Shown here piece after piece: positions 1 to 8,516 of a DNA stretch of 54,817 nt (position 1 is the stretch's first letter; every line of letters starts with the position of its first letter). Origin of the DNA: Myxococcales bacterium (GTDB taxonomy: Bacteria; Myxococcota; UBA727; VGSZ01); the NCBI GenBank assembly GCA_023248635.1, contig JAHFED010000047.1, positions 1-54,817 of the forward strand. The letters run 5' to 3'. Under the pieces are notes generated by a model. The model saw only the letters and a program-made list of their open reading frames with translations, did not search any database and was not told the DNA's origin. The translations under genes were made by a program, and so were the position numbers.

Positions 1-192
1 AGCGGAGTTGGGTGGGGCCCCACCGTCCGGCTTCGCCGGCGTGGGGAGGGTCTGCATCAGACCCTCCAGGAAGAACATCCCCGACCTCGGTGAACGAAGT
101 TCAGCGAGATCGGGGATCAGACCTCCCAGAAGAGCATCCCCGACGGAGCTGAACGAGACCGCTCCGCGGTCGAAGTTCAGCGAGATCGGGGA

Positions 193-195
<3 letters not shown>
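1..195 (-). repeat. Composite multi-hairpin 3'-end element, copy A (longest)
   Basis: Read on the minus strand this element follows the MBL-fold gene directly and its first bases contain that gene's TGA (193-195). It holds four hairpins: 138-191 (CCCCGA/TCGGGG outer stem, CTGAAC/GTTCAG, GACCGC/GCGGTC inner stem, TCC loop); 79-115 (CCCCGA/TCGGGG, CTCG/CGAG, TGAAC/GTTCA, GAA loop); 45-67 (10-bp perfect stem GGAGGGTCTG/CAGACCCTCC, CAT loop); 18-46 (CCCCAC/GTGGGG and CCGGC/GCCGG). The first hairpin type is present twice here. Related copies lie near 7.1, 29.5, 46.2 and 54.3 kb. It may act as a terminator or RNA-stabilising element (inference). The left end may continue outside the window. Confidence 0.85.
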
Positions 196-1077
<882 letters not shown>

Positions 1078-1111
1078 CCAGGGCACCGGCGTGCTCTGCG
1101 GGCCACGCTTT

Positions 1112-1504
1112 TCATGACATCGCCCGACCTTCGTGAAACACAAAGAGAATCGAGCCGAGCTGGATCGAATCGCCGTCGTGCAAAACTGCAGAATGAATCT
1201 TGACGCCGTTGACGTAGGCGCCGTTTCGACTCTCGAGATCTTGTAGGGAATACTGTCCCGAGGGAGCGCGTTTCAAGAGTACATGCCGGCGCGACAAGTC
1301 GGTAGAATTGATCGGAACGTCGGCGTCGATGGCCCGACCCACCACCATCTCGGCCCGGAAAAGCTCGTAGTTTCGCGGCGCCCCAGGGCCTTGCACCATT
1401 TCCAGCACCGAAGGCGTCTGCTCCGTCGACAACGGCAACAAGGTCACCGAGATCTCGCTGGTGCTCTCGTCGTTCCAGTCGTTCTTCGTCTTCTGCGACG
1501 CCAT
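1112..1504 (-). CDS. FHA domain protein
   Basis: Small cytoplasmic protein of 130 residues consisting of a short acidic N-terminal arm and one forkhead-associated domain (about 50-125). The diagnostic phosphothreonine-binding residues are visible: GR at 56-57, SRRH at 71-74 and SRNGAYVNG at 92-100. FHA domains bind phosphothreonine peptides and usually serve Ser/Thr kinase signalling; this window also holds a pseudokinase-PP2C protein, but no direct link can be shown. The ATG at 1504 (MASQKTKNDW) is chosen because residues upstream look non-coding. It precedes the MBL gene in an apparent two-gene operon. Confidence 0.9.
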   Translation of the reverse strand: MASQKTKNDWNDESTSEISVTLLPLSTEQTPSVLEMVQGPGAPRNYELFRAEMVVGRAIDADVPINSTDLSRRHVLLKRAPSGQYSLQDLESRNGAYVNGVKIHSAVLHDGDSIQLGSILFVFHEGRAMS

Positions 1505-1653
1505 CGCCAGCGAGACCTCAACACGGCCGATGGGGGAGCGGCCGTCGCATTGCACTCTCTCCGATCTTCGTCGGAATAGCCAAAACCTAGCGCAAAGCGC
1601 CCGACGTGGCCTTGGGGCGCAGTTGATCGTCTCCACGTCGACACGTGGCCTGT

Positions 1654-2142
1654 GAGAACGCGCTTCGCGCGGAGAACGCCTCCGGCGGGGCCAAAGGGGT
1701 TACCTGGTGGTGGCGAAGCGCTCCAGGGCAAACCCCTTTGGAATCCCTGCCCTTTGTGTTGACGCGTTCCCTCGAGCTGTTGCTGGCGCCTTGACGTCGT
1801 TATGAGTGCCCGGCGGCGAGTGGGTGAGCGCTTCGGCGCCAGCAGAGCTCGAGGGAAACGAGCTCTTCGATGGTCACGGCCCGCTTCGCGTCGCTTGGCG
1901 AGGCTTCACGAAGCGCCAACTGGCGTGTCTGCCGTCTGCCTTTTTCCGTTCCCCAAACGCAAGACGATGGGCAATCGACGCCAGCTCCCTCGAGCACTTG
2001 CCACGAGGCGCCCGCACCACGACCCTCTTCGGGGGCAACTGCTCGAGGGTGCGCGAGCCCAAAGGGCAGGGAGTCCAGAGGGGCTTGCCCTGCAGCCCCT
2101 TTGGACCCGCCGGAGGCGTTCTCCGCGCGAAGCGCGTTCTCC
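1654..2142. repeat. Non-coding, strongly palindromic 490-bp block
   Basis: No convincing gene lies between 1505 and 2230; reading frames here show no recognisable protein. The block is instead built of inverted repeats. The outer pair is 1654-1755 against 2061-2142, nearly complementary with about 20 nt extra in the left arm, and each arm can fold on itself (CCAAAGGGGTT/AACCCCTTTGG on the left; GTCCAGAGGGGC/GCCCCTTTGGAC on the right). Inside are 1764-1790 against 1835-1860 and 1987-2002 against 2034-2049, both using a CCCTCGAGC core. It lies in the divergent gap between the FHA and acyltransferase genes, so it could also hold their promoters. Confidence 0.75.
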
Positions 2143-2230
2143 TGCGCGACGCGGTCGCAGCGCGTTGGAGCGAGATGAATCAGCGTGTAAGCCGTTGGAT
2201 GACAAGGGCGTTTGCGTTAGGGAGCCACCC

Positions 2231-3076
2231 ATGTCGCTCCTCGCCCGCATCAAGGACGTCGTCGACGGCCTGCTGGACCCTGCGGTGCGGGCCCGCATCG
2301 ACGCCCTGCCCCGCAAGAACCTGAACGAGTTCGGCGTCGACCCCTTCGGCTTCGATCCCGAGATGATCAAGCTGGTGGCGCCCTTTCTGATGCTGTTGAA
2401 GCAGCGCTATTTCCGGGTCGAGACCCACGGCGCCGAGCACATCCCCAGTGACGGCCGTTTCCTGCTCATTGGCAACCACTCCGGCCAGCTCCCCTTCGAC
2501 GCCGCCATGGTGGGAACGACCGTGCTCACCGAAGCCCCCAAGCCCCGGCTGGTGCGCAGCATGGTCGAGCGTTGGAGCGCCGAGCTGCCCTTCATCTCCC
2601 AGCTTTTCGCCCGCACCGGGCAAATTGTGGGTGATCCTGCCACCTGCGCTCGCCTGTTGGCCGCCGAAGAAGCCGTGCTGGTCTTTCCCGAGGGGGCCAA
2701 GGGCATCTCGAAGATGTTCTCCCAGCGCTACCAGTTGGGCGATTTCGGCCAGGGCTTCATGCGCCTCGCCTTGGCCACCCGCTCGCCCATCGTGCCGTTC
2801 GCGGTGATCGGCGCCGAAGAGCAAGCCCCCGCCATCGCCGACATCCGACCCCTGGCCCGCTTATTGGGTCTGCCCGCGGCGCCGGTCATTTTCCCGCAGT
2901 TTCTGCCCATTCCGTTGCCGACCCACTATCGCATCTGGTTCGGAGAACCTCTCGAATTCAAGGGCAGCGCCGACGAAGACGACGACGTCGTAGCTGCGCA
3001 GGTCAAGAAGGTCAAAAATACCGTGCAACGGATGATCGATGTTGGCTTGAAGAAGCGCACGTCGGTGTTCTTCTAG
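2231..3076 (+). CDS. Lysophospholipid acyltransferase family protein (PlsC-like)
   Basis: Protein of 281 residues predicted to acylate a lysophospholipid or glycerol-phosphate acceptor at the inner membrane. The acyltransferase block is NHSGQLPFD (H83, D90), a HX6D spacing rather than the classical HX4D but known in bacterial members of the superfamily, followed by FPEG at 152-155. The start ATG has a GGAG site 7 nt upstream; in-frame sequence further upstream belongs to the palindromic block. Its TAG overlaps the GTG of the next gene by 1 nt. With that gene and the following acyltransferase it forms a tight three-gene operon suggesting a dedicated lipid-modification function (inference). Confidence 0.88.
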   Translation: MSLLARIKDVVDGLLDPAVRARIDALPRKNLNEFGVDPFGFDPEMIKLVAPFLMLLKQRYFRVETHGAEHIPSDGRFLLIGNHSGQLPFDAAMVGTTVLTEAPKPRLVRSMVERWSAELPFISQLFARTGQIVGDPATCARLLAAEEAVLVFPEGAKGISKMFSQRYQLGDFGQGFMRLALATRSPIVPFAVIGAEEQAPAIADIRPLARLLGLPAAPVIFPQFLPIPLPTHYRIWFGEPLEFKGSADEDDDVVAAQVKKVKNTVQRMIDVGLKKRTSVFF

Positions 3077-4044
3077 TGGCGACCAAGAAACGACAAACCA
3101 AGAGCAGTGAAAGGCGCAGCGAGGCCCGGCTGCAGCGTCCCCGGGTGTTGGTGACGGGGGCGTCGTCGTCGTTGGGGCGGGTGCTCTGTCGACGTCTGCA
3201 CCGCAGCTACGATGTCATCGGCCTTGATGTGCGGCCTTTTGCCGATCGTCCCAAAGACGTCGAGCACCACGAGGTCGATCTGCGCCGCAAGGCCGCCCAG
3301 ACCTTGATCAAGAAGAAGAAGCCCGAGCTGATCGTGCACTTGGGGCCTCTGCACGACGAGCGTCGCTCAGCAGGCGGGGCGACGACGTTGGAGACGACGG
3401 CGACGCTGCTCAAGCTGGTGGAGCAGATCGGCGCGCAGAAGCTCGTGGTGCTGTCAGGGGCGCAGCTTTACGGGCCGTCGGCGACGTCGGGGGCCTTCTT
3501 GAGCGAGGATGCGCCCTTGCTCGGCGGACAGAGCGATCGCCGCCTCGCCGACGCCATCGCCGTCGACATGATGGTGCAGAGCTTCTTTTGGAAGTCTCCC
3601 GAGACCCAGACCGTGATCTTGCGGCCGGTGCACGTGATCGGCGCCCATCTGCAAAATGCGCCCTCGCGTTTCTTGCGCCAACGCCGCGTGCCTTTGCTGA
3701 TGGGCTTCGATCCCATGGTGCAGCTGGTGCACGAAGACGACCTCGTCGACGCGGTGGCCTTGGCTTTGACGCCCGGGCCGCGCGGGGTTTTCAACATCAC
3801 GGGGCCGACGCAGGCGCCGCTGTCTCGCTTGTTGGCCGCCCGTGGCATTCAGGGTGTGCCCTTGCCTTCGATGTTGCTCGGCGCGGCGCTCACGCGGGCC
3901 CGGGCGCTGCGGCTGACGCGCCTCGATCAGCACGATCTGGTGCACCTGAAATACTCCTGCGTCGTCGACGGCGGCCGCGCTTTACAGGAATTGCACTACA
4001 CGCCGAAGCGCTCACTTTCACAGGCCCTCGCCGATCTCGGATGA
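3076..4044 (+). CDS. NAD(P)-binding epimerase / extended SDR
   Basis: Extended short-chain dehydrogenase/epimerase fold of 322 residues starting with GTG. A Lys/Arg-rich N-terminal arm (1-22) precedes the Rossmann nucleotide-binding motif TGASSSLG (27-34), and an acidic residue after the second strand (GLDVRPF) suggests NAD preference. The canonical YxxxK active-site pair is not evident at the expected place (SGAQLYG, then RRLADAIAVDM), so it may be non-catalytic or bind another substrate. It is translationally coupled on both sides: 1-nt overlap with the upstream acyltransferase and 4-nt ATGA overlap with the downstream one. The substrate is unknown; a lipid or sugar-lipid is suggested only by context. 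Confidence 0.82.
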   Translation: MATKKRQTKSSERRSEARLQRPRVLVTGASSSLGRVLCRRLHRSYDVIGLDVRPFADRPKDVEHHEVDLRRKAAQTLIKKKKPELIVHLGPLHDERRSAGGATTLETTATLLKLVEQIGAQKLVVLSGAQLYGPSATSGAFLSEDAPLLGGQSDRRLADAIAVDMMVQSFFWKSPETQTVILRPVHVIGAHLQNAPSRFLRQRRVPLLMGFDPMVQLVHEDDLVDAVALALTPGPRGVFNITGPTQAPLSRLLAARGIQGVPLPSMLLGAALTRARALRLTRLDQHDLVHLKYSCVVDGGRALQELHYTPKRSLSQALADLG

Positions 4045-5480
4045 GGCTTTTTCTCTACGACGTGCTGGTGTCTTTTCTGCGTCTGGTGACGCGGGTGTTC
4101 TTTCGCTCCATCGAGGTCTCGGGCCTCGAGAACGTGCCGAAGGAGGGCGCCGTCGTCCTCGTCGGCAACCATCCCAACTCCCTACTCGATCCCGTGCTCA
4201 TCTCGACGACCTGTCGGCGACGGGTGCACTTCGCGGCCAAGGAACCCCTCTTTCACGGACCTCTGCGCCCCTTCTTGTGGATCGCGGGCTCGGTGCCGGT
4301 GAAGCGTCGCCAAGATCAGGTCGAAGGAGCAGCCGAAGACGCCGCCGTCGCTGGTGCACCCACCCGCGTCGACAACAGCGCCGCCTTCGACGCGCTGACT
4401 GCGGTGCTGAAGCAGGGCGAGGCCTTTGGGATTTTTCCCGAAGGGATCAGCCACACGCGTCCTGAGCTCGCGCCGCTGAAGTCAGGTGCGGCGCGCATCG
4501 TGTTGTCGGCGGGCTGCCCCGTGCAGATCGTGCCCTGCGGTCTCAGCTATCGACAACGCGATCGCATGCGCAGCCGCGTGCTCGTGCAGTTCGGCTCCCC
4601 GATCACCGTCGGCGGTCCTGACGATCCTTGGCCCAAGGCCGCAGAAACGGACCCGCTGGCGGCGTCGAAGGGCCTCACCGCCTCCATCGCCATCGCCCTG
4701 CGCGCTCAGACCATCAACGCGGCCGACTTCGACACCCTGCGCGTGCTCGAGGCCTGCCGTCGCCTCTACCGCCCGCCCGGTGTGGAGCTCACGCTTGCCG
4801 AGCAGGCCGAGCTCATGCGCCGTTTCATCGACGGCTGGGAGCGCCTCCACGACGACGACGACGTCAAAGGCTTGTACCGGGATGTTGCGGGCTATCTGCA
4901 GGAGCTGCGCGCTTTGTCGATCAGCGATGGCGAGCTGCGCGGCGCGCTCTCGTGGTGGGAGAAGGCCCTGCGTCTCGTCGACCACATCCTCTTTCTCGCG
5001 GTGTTGGTGCCTCTGGCCTTGCCCGGCGTTGTGATTCACTTGCCCGTGTTGGCCGCCGCGGTGGTGGCCTCGCGCACCCTGACCACCCGTGGCGACGTGC
5101 GGGCCACCATTCAGATGGTCGCAGTGACCTCCTTGACCTTCGTTGCCTACGGGCTGGCTGCGGGCCTGGCCTACGCGGCAGCGACGACGTGGGAAGGCGG
5201 CGTGTTGGCGGCGACGTCGACGTTGGGGCTGCTGCTGCTCTCTGGTGCTGCCACCCTGCGGGTGCTTGATGGGCAGGGGCAAATTCGACGGGGCTTGCGG
5301 ACCTTCTTGACGCTGCTGCATTTCGATCGCGAGCTCATCGCTTTGCGCGCACGTCGCGATGCGCTGCGGGCCCGTCTGTTGGCGGTGGTCGACAAGCACC
5401 TGGGAGATCTCGAGCGCATCATCCCCGAAGCGCTGCACGACGACGCCGCCCCCTGGCTGGACGACGACGACGCCCATTGA
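4041..5480 (+). CDS. GPAT-like 1-acyltransferase with C-terminal membrane domain
   Basis: Protein of 479 residues resembling glycerol-3-phosphate/dihydroxyacetone-phosphate acyltransferases of the Gpt2/Sct1 type. NHPNSLLDP has H44 and D50, and FPEGISHTRPEL begins at 132; this extended FPEG motif with SH.RPEL is also seen in fungal-type enzymes. An N-terminal hydrophobic helix (about 3-22) and several strong hydrophobic segments (about 313-345 and 350-410) indicate an integral membrane protein; the C-terminus is acidic. It probably forms lysophosphatidate or a related lipid. It overlaps the SDR gene by ATGA. A possible weak hairpin (5488-5510) follows the stop. Confidence 0.86.
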   Translation: MRLFLYDVLVSFLRLVTRVFFRSIEVSGLENVPKEGAVVLVGNHPNSLLDPVLISTTCRRRVHFAAKEPLFHGPLRPFLWIAGSVPVKRRQDQVEGAAEDAAVAGAPTRVDNSAAFDALTAVLKQGEAFGIFPEGISHTRPELAPLKSGAARIVLSAGCPVQIVPCGLSYRQRDRMRSRVLVQFGSPITVGGPDDPWPKAAETDPLAASKGLTASIAIALRAQTINAADFDTLRVLEACRRLYRPPGVELTLAEQAELMRRFIDGWERLHDDDDVKGLYRDVAGYLQELRALSISDGELRGALSWWEKALRLVDHILFLAVLVPLALPGVVIHLPVLAAAVVASRTLTTRGDVRATIQMVAVTSLTFVAYGLAAGLAYAAATTWEGGVLAATSTLGLLLLSGAATLRVLDGQGQIRRGLRTFLTLLHFDRELIALRARRDALRARLLAVVDKHLGDLERIIPEALHDDAAPWLDDDDAH

Positions 5481-5571
5481 TCGCTCGTGCTCGGACGGGC
5501 CCGCCGAGCAGCGACGACCGTCGCATCCTTTCCAGCATTGAGGCGGGGCACGCGACCGGTTAGGCGGGGGC

Positions 5572-6828
5572 GTGGCCCGACGCGTGTTGCAGCTCTTCGC
5601 CGACAAAAGGATCCAACGGGGTCTGTTGTTGGTGGCGCTGTGGCTGCCCGCCGTCATCGCGCTCTTGATTGTGCGCGAGGTGCTGCTGCCCTTCTTGCTG
5701 GCCTTTGCGCTCGCCTACGTGATCGCTCCACCTGTGCGCTGGCTCTCAGCCGTGCAGGTGAAGGGTCGTTCGTTGCCGCGCTGGGGCAGCGTGTTGGTGC
5801 TCTACGCCGTCACCGCCGTCGTCCTCTTCATCGGCGGCCGCATCTTTGTGCCCCAGCTCTACAAGGAGGTCACGCGCCTGGCCAAGGAGTCGAGCGAGAT
5901 CTTCAACCAGCTGTCCGACGACAACATCGCCATCAAGGCCCGGGAGCTCGGTGCTTTCATCGAAGAGCACGACCTGCCCATTCACATCACCACCGCCGAA
6001 GACGAGCTCGAAGATCCTGCGCGCACCCCCCGCGACAACGTCCTCATCGACATCGACATCGTCGCTGAGGCCCAGGATCTCATTCGCAATGCCAAGAGGG
6101 TGGCCCGCGAAGAAGCCCTCAAAGCCGTGGGACAGGTGCAATCCGTCGTCGCCTCCGCTTTCCGTTTCTTGTTTTCGACTTTTCTGGTGTTGATGCTCAC
6201 GGCCTTCATCGTCGCCGACACCGAGAGGCTGACCTCCTTCATCTTCACCATCACGCCGGTGCGTGATCGACAGACCCTGCAAGAGTTGATCGGACGCATC
6301 GATCGCGGGCTCTCCGGCGTCGTCCGCGGTCAGCTCACCATCTGCATCATCAACGGGGTGCTCACGCTGGTGGGGCTCTTGTTGCTCAAGGTGAAGTTCG
6401 CCTTCTTGCTGGCCACCGTCGCCGCCTTGTTCTCGCTGATCCCGGTCTTTGGCAGCATCCTGTCGACCATCCCCATCGTCCTCGTCGGCCTTTCATCGGG
6501 GCTGTCGACGGCGGTGCTCGCGGTGCTGTGGATCGTTTGTATTCACGCCCTCGAAGCCAACGTGCTCAATCCGAAGATCATGGGCGAGGCCGCCAAGATT
6601 CACCCGGTGTTGATCGTGCTCGCCCTCGTCGTCGGCGAACACTTCTACGGTCTGGCTGGTGCTTTGTTCGCGGTGCCGCTGATGAGCGTGTTCGTCACCA
6701 TTTGGAAAGCCGTGCGCCAGCGCGCCATGAGCCTCGACGCCGACATCGATCGCACAGGCCACGTCGTCGTCGTCGCCGCCGAGCCCCACCCCAGGATGCG
6801 ACGTTTGCGGCGGAGCGACGGCGGCTGA
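5572..6828 (+). CDS. AI-2E family permease (PerM/YdiK type)
   Basis: Integral membrane protein of 418 residues with the family layout: two N-terminal membrane helices (about 18-60), a long helical soluble domain carrying an acidic stretch (about 95-185), then helices including FLFSTFLVLMLTAFI and a terminal bundle with GSILSTIP, LNPKIMGEAAKIHPV and the end motif LAGALFAVPL. The PKIMGxxxxxHPV block is characteristic of the family. Members include AI-2 exporters, ion/proton antiporters and uncharacterised permeases, so the substrate cannot be assigned. The start is GTG at 5572 with a G-rich site just upstream; 91 nt separate it from the acyltransferase operon. Confidence 0.92.
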   Translation: MARRVLQLFADKRIQRGLLLVALWLPAVIALLIVREVLLPFLLAFALAYVIAPPVRWLSAVQVKGRSLPRWGSVLVLYAVTAVVLFIGGRIFVPQLYKEVTRLAKESSEIFNQLSDDNIAIKARELGAFIEEHDLPIHITTAEDELEDPARTPRDNVLIDIDIVAEAQDLIRNAKRVAREEALKAVGQVQSVVASAFRFLFSTFLVLMLTAFIVADTERLTSFIFTITPVRDRQTLQELIGRIDRGLSGVVRGQLTICIINGVLTLVGLLLLKVKFAFLLATVAALFSLIPVFGSILSTIPIVLVGLSSGLSTAVLAVLWIVCIHALEANVLNPKIMGEAAKIHPVLIVLALVVGEHFYGLAGALFAVPLMSVFVTIWKAVRQRAMSLDADIDRTGHVVVVAAEPHPRMRRLRRSDGG

Positions 6829-6931
6829 CGACCCAGAGCCACGGGCAGCTCAGAACGGTCAAGACTTGGAGGTCTCTGCCCTCAGGGCCGGCCAAGTGCT
6901 GCGCCTCCGGTCGAGCGCATGTCGTCGCCCG

Positions 6932-7080
6932 TCAGCCGATCATGACCTCGATGCTGAAGCCGCTCGTGATGAGGTCGAGCTTGCCGTCGTTGTTGAGGTC
7001 GGTGCTCAGCACAAATTGCGGCGGGTCATCCCGCGTCCGCTTGATGTTCGACCGGAAAGACGCGGGATGATGCGCGTGAA
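6932..7080 (-). pseudogene. C-terminal fragment of an FG-GAP/VCBS-repeat protein
   Basis: About 49 codons in one frame end at TGA (6932-6934) and include STDLNNDGKLDL, the calcium-binding core of an FG-GAP/VCBS repeat, followed by ITSGFSIEVMIG. Upstream in the same frame the coding signal stops where repeat element B begins (about 7083), so the N-terminal part of the gene is missing. Similar FG-GAP cores occur in the lipoprotein at 34.9-36.7 kb. I infer loss of the 5' part by rearrangement or insertion at the repeat. A natural short gene is less likely because there is no start with a ribosome-binding site. Confidence 0.6.
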
Positions 7081-7082
7081 GC

Positions 7083-7230
7083 GCGCCCGCGGAACGCGGA
7101 GTTGGTGGGGGGCCCCGCGTCCGGCTCCGCGGGCGCGGGGGGAGGTCTGCACCAGACCTCCCAGAGGAGCATCCCGACGGAGATGAACGAGACCGCTCCG
7201 CGGTCGAAGTTCAGCGAGATCGGGGGTCAG
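7083..7230 (-). repeat. Composite multi-hairpin 3'-end element, copy B
   Basis: Lies 53 nt after the stop of the LPMO-like gene, in the same orientation. Hairpins: 7113-7140 (CCCCGCG/CGCGGGG), 7140-7162 (GGGAGGTCTG/CAGACCTCCC, CAC loop), and the long stem with GACCGC/GCGGTC (about 7173-7225). Against copy A, the 10-bp stem carries two paired substitutions that preserve pairing. Nearly identical to copy E at 54.3 kb. The FG-GAP fragment abuts its far end. Confidence 0.88.
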
Positions 7231-7283
7231 TTGTCGCGAACTTGCCCGGCAAGTCAAGCGCACGGTCTGCTCGTGGGCAGGCC

Positions 7284-7943
7284 TCAGGTCTTCGGCGCGC
7301 GCCGACTTCGCCTCAACCAAGGCAGGACGATCCACGGCAACCCGGTGCCGACGGCGCCGCAGCCCCGGGGTTGTTCTTCGCCTTCGCCTTCGCATTCGCC
7401 TTCGCCTTCGCCTTCGGCTGCGTCGCCGGTGATGACGATGTCGGCACATTGGAAGTAGGTGGCGGCCCCCGTGGGATCGGCGACGTCGTCGACGGTGTTG
7501 CCGTTCATCACCTGCAGCAGCTGCAGCGTGCAGTTGGTGCAGGGCTGGTCGGGGAGCGTGACCTCGACGGCCCAGCGGTTGCCTGCGACGTTGCCGACGT
7601 TGCCGGCTGGATCGGCGATGTCGCTCAAGATGTTGGCGTTGAAGTCATCGAGGTCGGCGCCGTCGTCGTCGAAGGCCACGCGGAAACGTCCGTCGTGGCC
7701 GATGGTCTCGAGCCAGGTCACGGTGACCGTCTCGCCAGCGCCAAAGGTGGTGACGGCGTCGACGTTGCGGTTGGCATCCGACGTCGTGGCGTTGGTGCAG
7801 GTCTGGTTGCCGTTGCCCGCGCCGCAGGGACACGACTTGTTCTGCTCGTCGGGCGTGTTCGTGTAGCGAGGAGCCGGGGCTTCGAGCTCGATGTGAGCGG
7901 CCGCCGGGAGGGCGAGAAGGAAAAGGATCAGCGGGGAACGCAT
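7284..7943 (-). CDS. Secreted LPMO-like protein (SCE4755-type) with MYXO-CTERM-like anchor
   Basis: Protein of 219 residues with signal peptide MRSPLILFLLALPAAA; cleavage would expose His17 (HIELEAPAPRY). An N-terminal His is the copper 'histidine brace' ligand of lytic polysaccharide monooxygenases, and this look is typical of the myxobacterial LPMO-like family. Four conserved Cys occur in the CPCG, TC and CTNC segments. An EGEGEGECEGEGEE linker leads to GCG, a hydrophobic run and RRSRR, resembling a MYXO-CTERM sorting signal. The ATG at 7943 has AAGG upstream; an earlier in-frame ATG would break the signal peptide. Activity on a polysaccharide is inference. Confidence 0.82.
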   Translation of the reverse strand: MRSPLILFLLALPAAAHIELEAPAPRYTNTPDEQNKSCPCGAGNGNQTCTNATTSDANRNVDAVTTFGAGETVTVTWLETIGHDGRFRVAFDDDGADLDDFNANILSDIADPAGNVGNVAGNRWAVEVTLPDQPCTNCTLQLLQVMNGNTVDDVADPTGAATYFQCADIVITGDAAEGEGEGECEGEGEEQPRGCGAVGTGLPWIVLPWLRRSRRAPKT

Positions 7944-8009
7944 GCGGTGCCTTTCGGAGCAGGTCATCGAGCCAGGCTGTTGGCGGCGTCGAGCCGCACC
8001 GTCACGACG

Positions 8010-8489
8010 TCACCGCTTGGTCTGCTTGCGCGTCTTGGCTGCGCTGGCGCTCTTCGTCACCTTCTTCGCACCTGGCACCGACGCGCTCTTTGCGGTCTTC
8101 GCCCCTTTGGTGTCCTTGGGCTTGGCGACGAGCTTGGTCGCTTTCTTCTTGGCGCCACTTTTGGCGGCACGGGCGAGCGCGGCGCTCTGCTTGGCCCACA
8201 TCAAGAGCTCTTTGACGTCGTCGAAGGCGCTCTCGGGCGGTGAGCAGTAGGACATCTCGACGCTGCCCTTCTGCTTGTGCTCGTAGGTGAAAGGCCTGCC
8301 ACCGGCGGCTTTGAGGGTGGCCTTGAGGGCGGGGTCGGTCTTCAAGAACAAGGTGCCGTCGTCGACGACCGCAAAGGCCGCGCCATCGATGAAGAGGCAG
8401 GAGGCGCCAAACATGCGTCGCGCGCTCACCCCGCCGAGAGGCTCGAGCTGGTGCAGGAAGTGGTTTTCGAGCGAATCGGAAACAGCCAT
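8010..8489 (-). CDS. TfoX N-terminal-domain protein with lysine-rich tail
   Basis: Protein of 159 residues. Residues 1-105 match the TfoX/Sxy N-terminal domain: HFLHQLEPLGGVSARRMFG, FIDGAAFAVVDDGTLFLKTD, a Phe-Thr-Tyr strand and YCSPPESAFDD. The last 50 residues are a Lys/Ala/Ser/Thr-rich histone-H1-like tail, which suggests nucleic-acid binding. The C-terminal TfoX domain is absent. In gamma-proteobacteria TfoX/Sxy controls competence; stand-alone N-domains such as this have no settled role. Its start codon is only 27 nt from that of the divergent M1 aminopeptidase gene, so each promoter must lie partly inside the other gene. Confidence 0.87.
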   Translation of the reverse strand: MAVSDSLENHFLHQLEPLGGVSARRMFGASCLFIDGAAFAVVDDGTLFLKTDPALKATLKAAGGRPFTYEHKQKGSVEMSYCSPPESAFDDVKELLMWAKQSAALARAAKSGAKKKATKLVAKPKDTKGAKTAKSASVPGAKKVTKSASAAKTRKQTKR

Positions 8490-8516
8490 GCCTTCGCCAT
8501 ACCGCCGAGGTTTGCG

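Noticed and set aside
1802-2230. N-terminal extension of the first acyltransferase in the same frame
   Set aside because: The extension is Arg/Pro-rich, overlaps the inverted repeats and shows no domain; a good ribosome-binding site marks ATG 2231.
7242-8250. Plus-strand open frames across the LPMO-like and TfoX-like genes
   Set aside because: They lack motifs and starts, while the minus-strand genes have a signal peptide, linker, anchor and TfoX domain.
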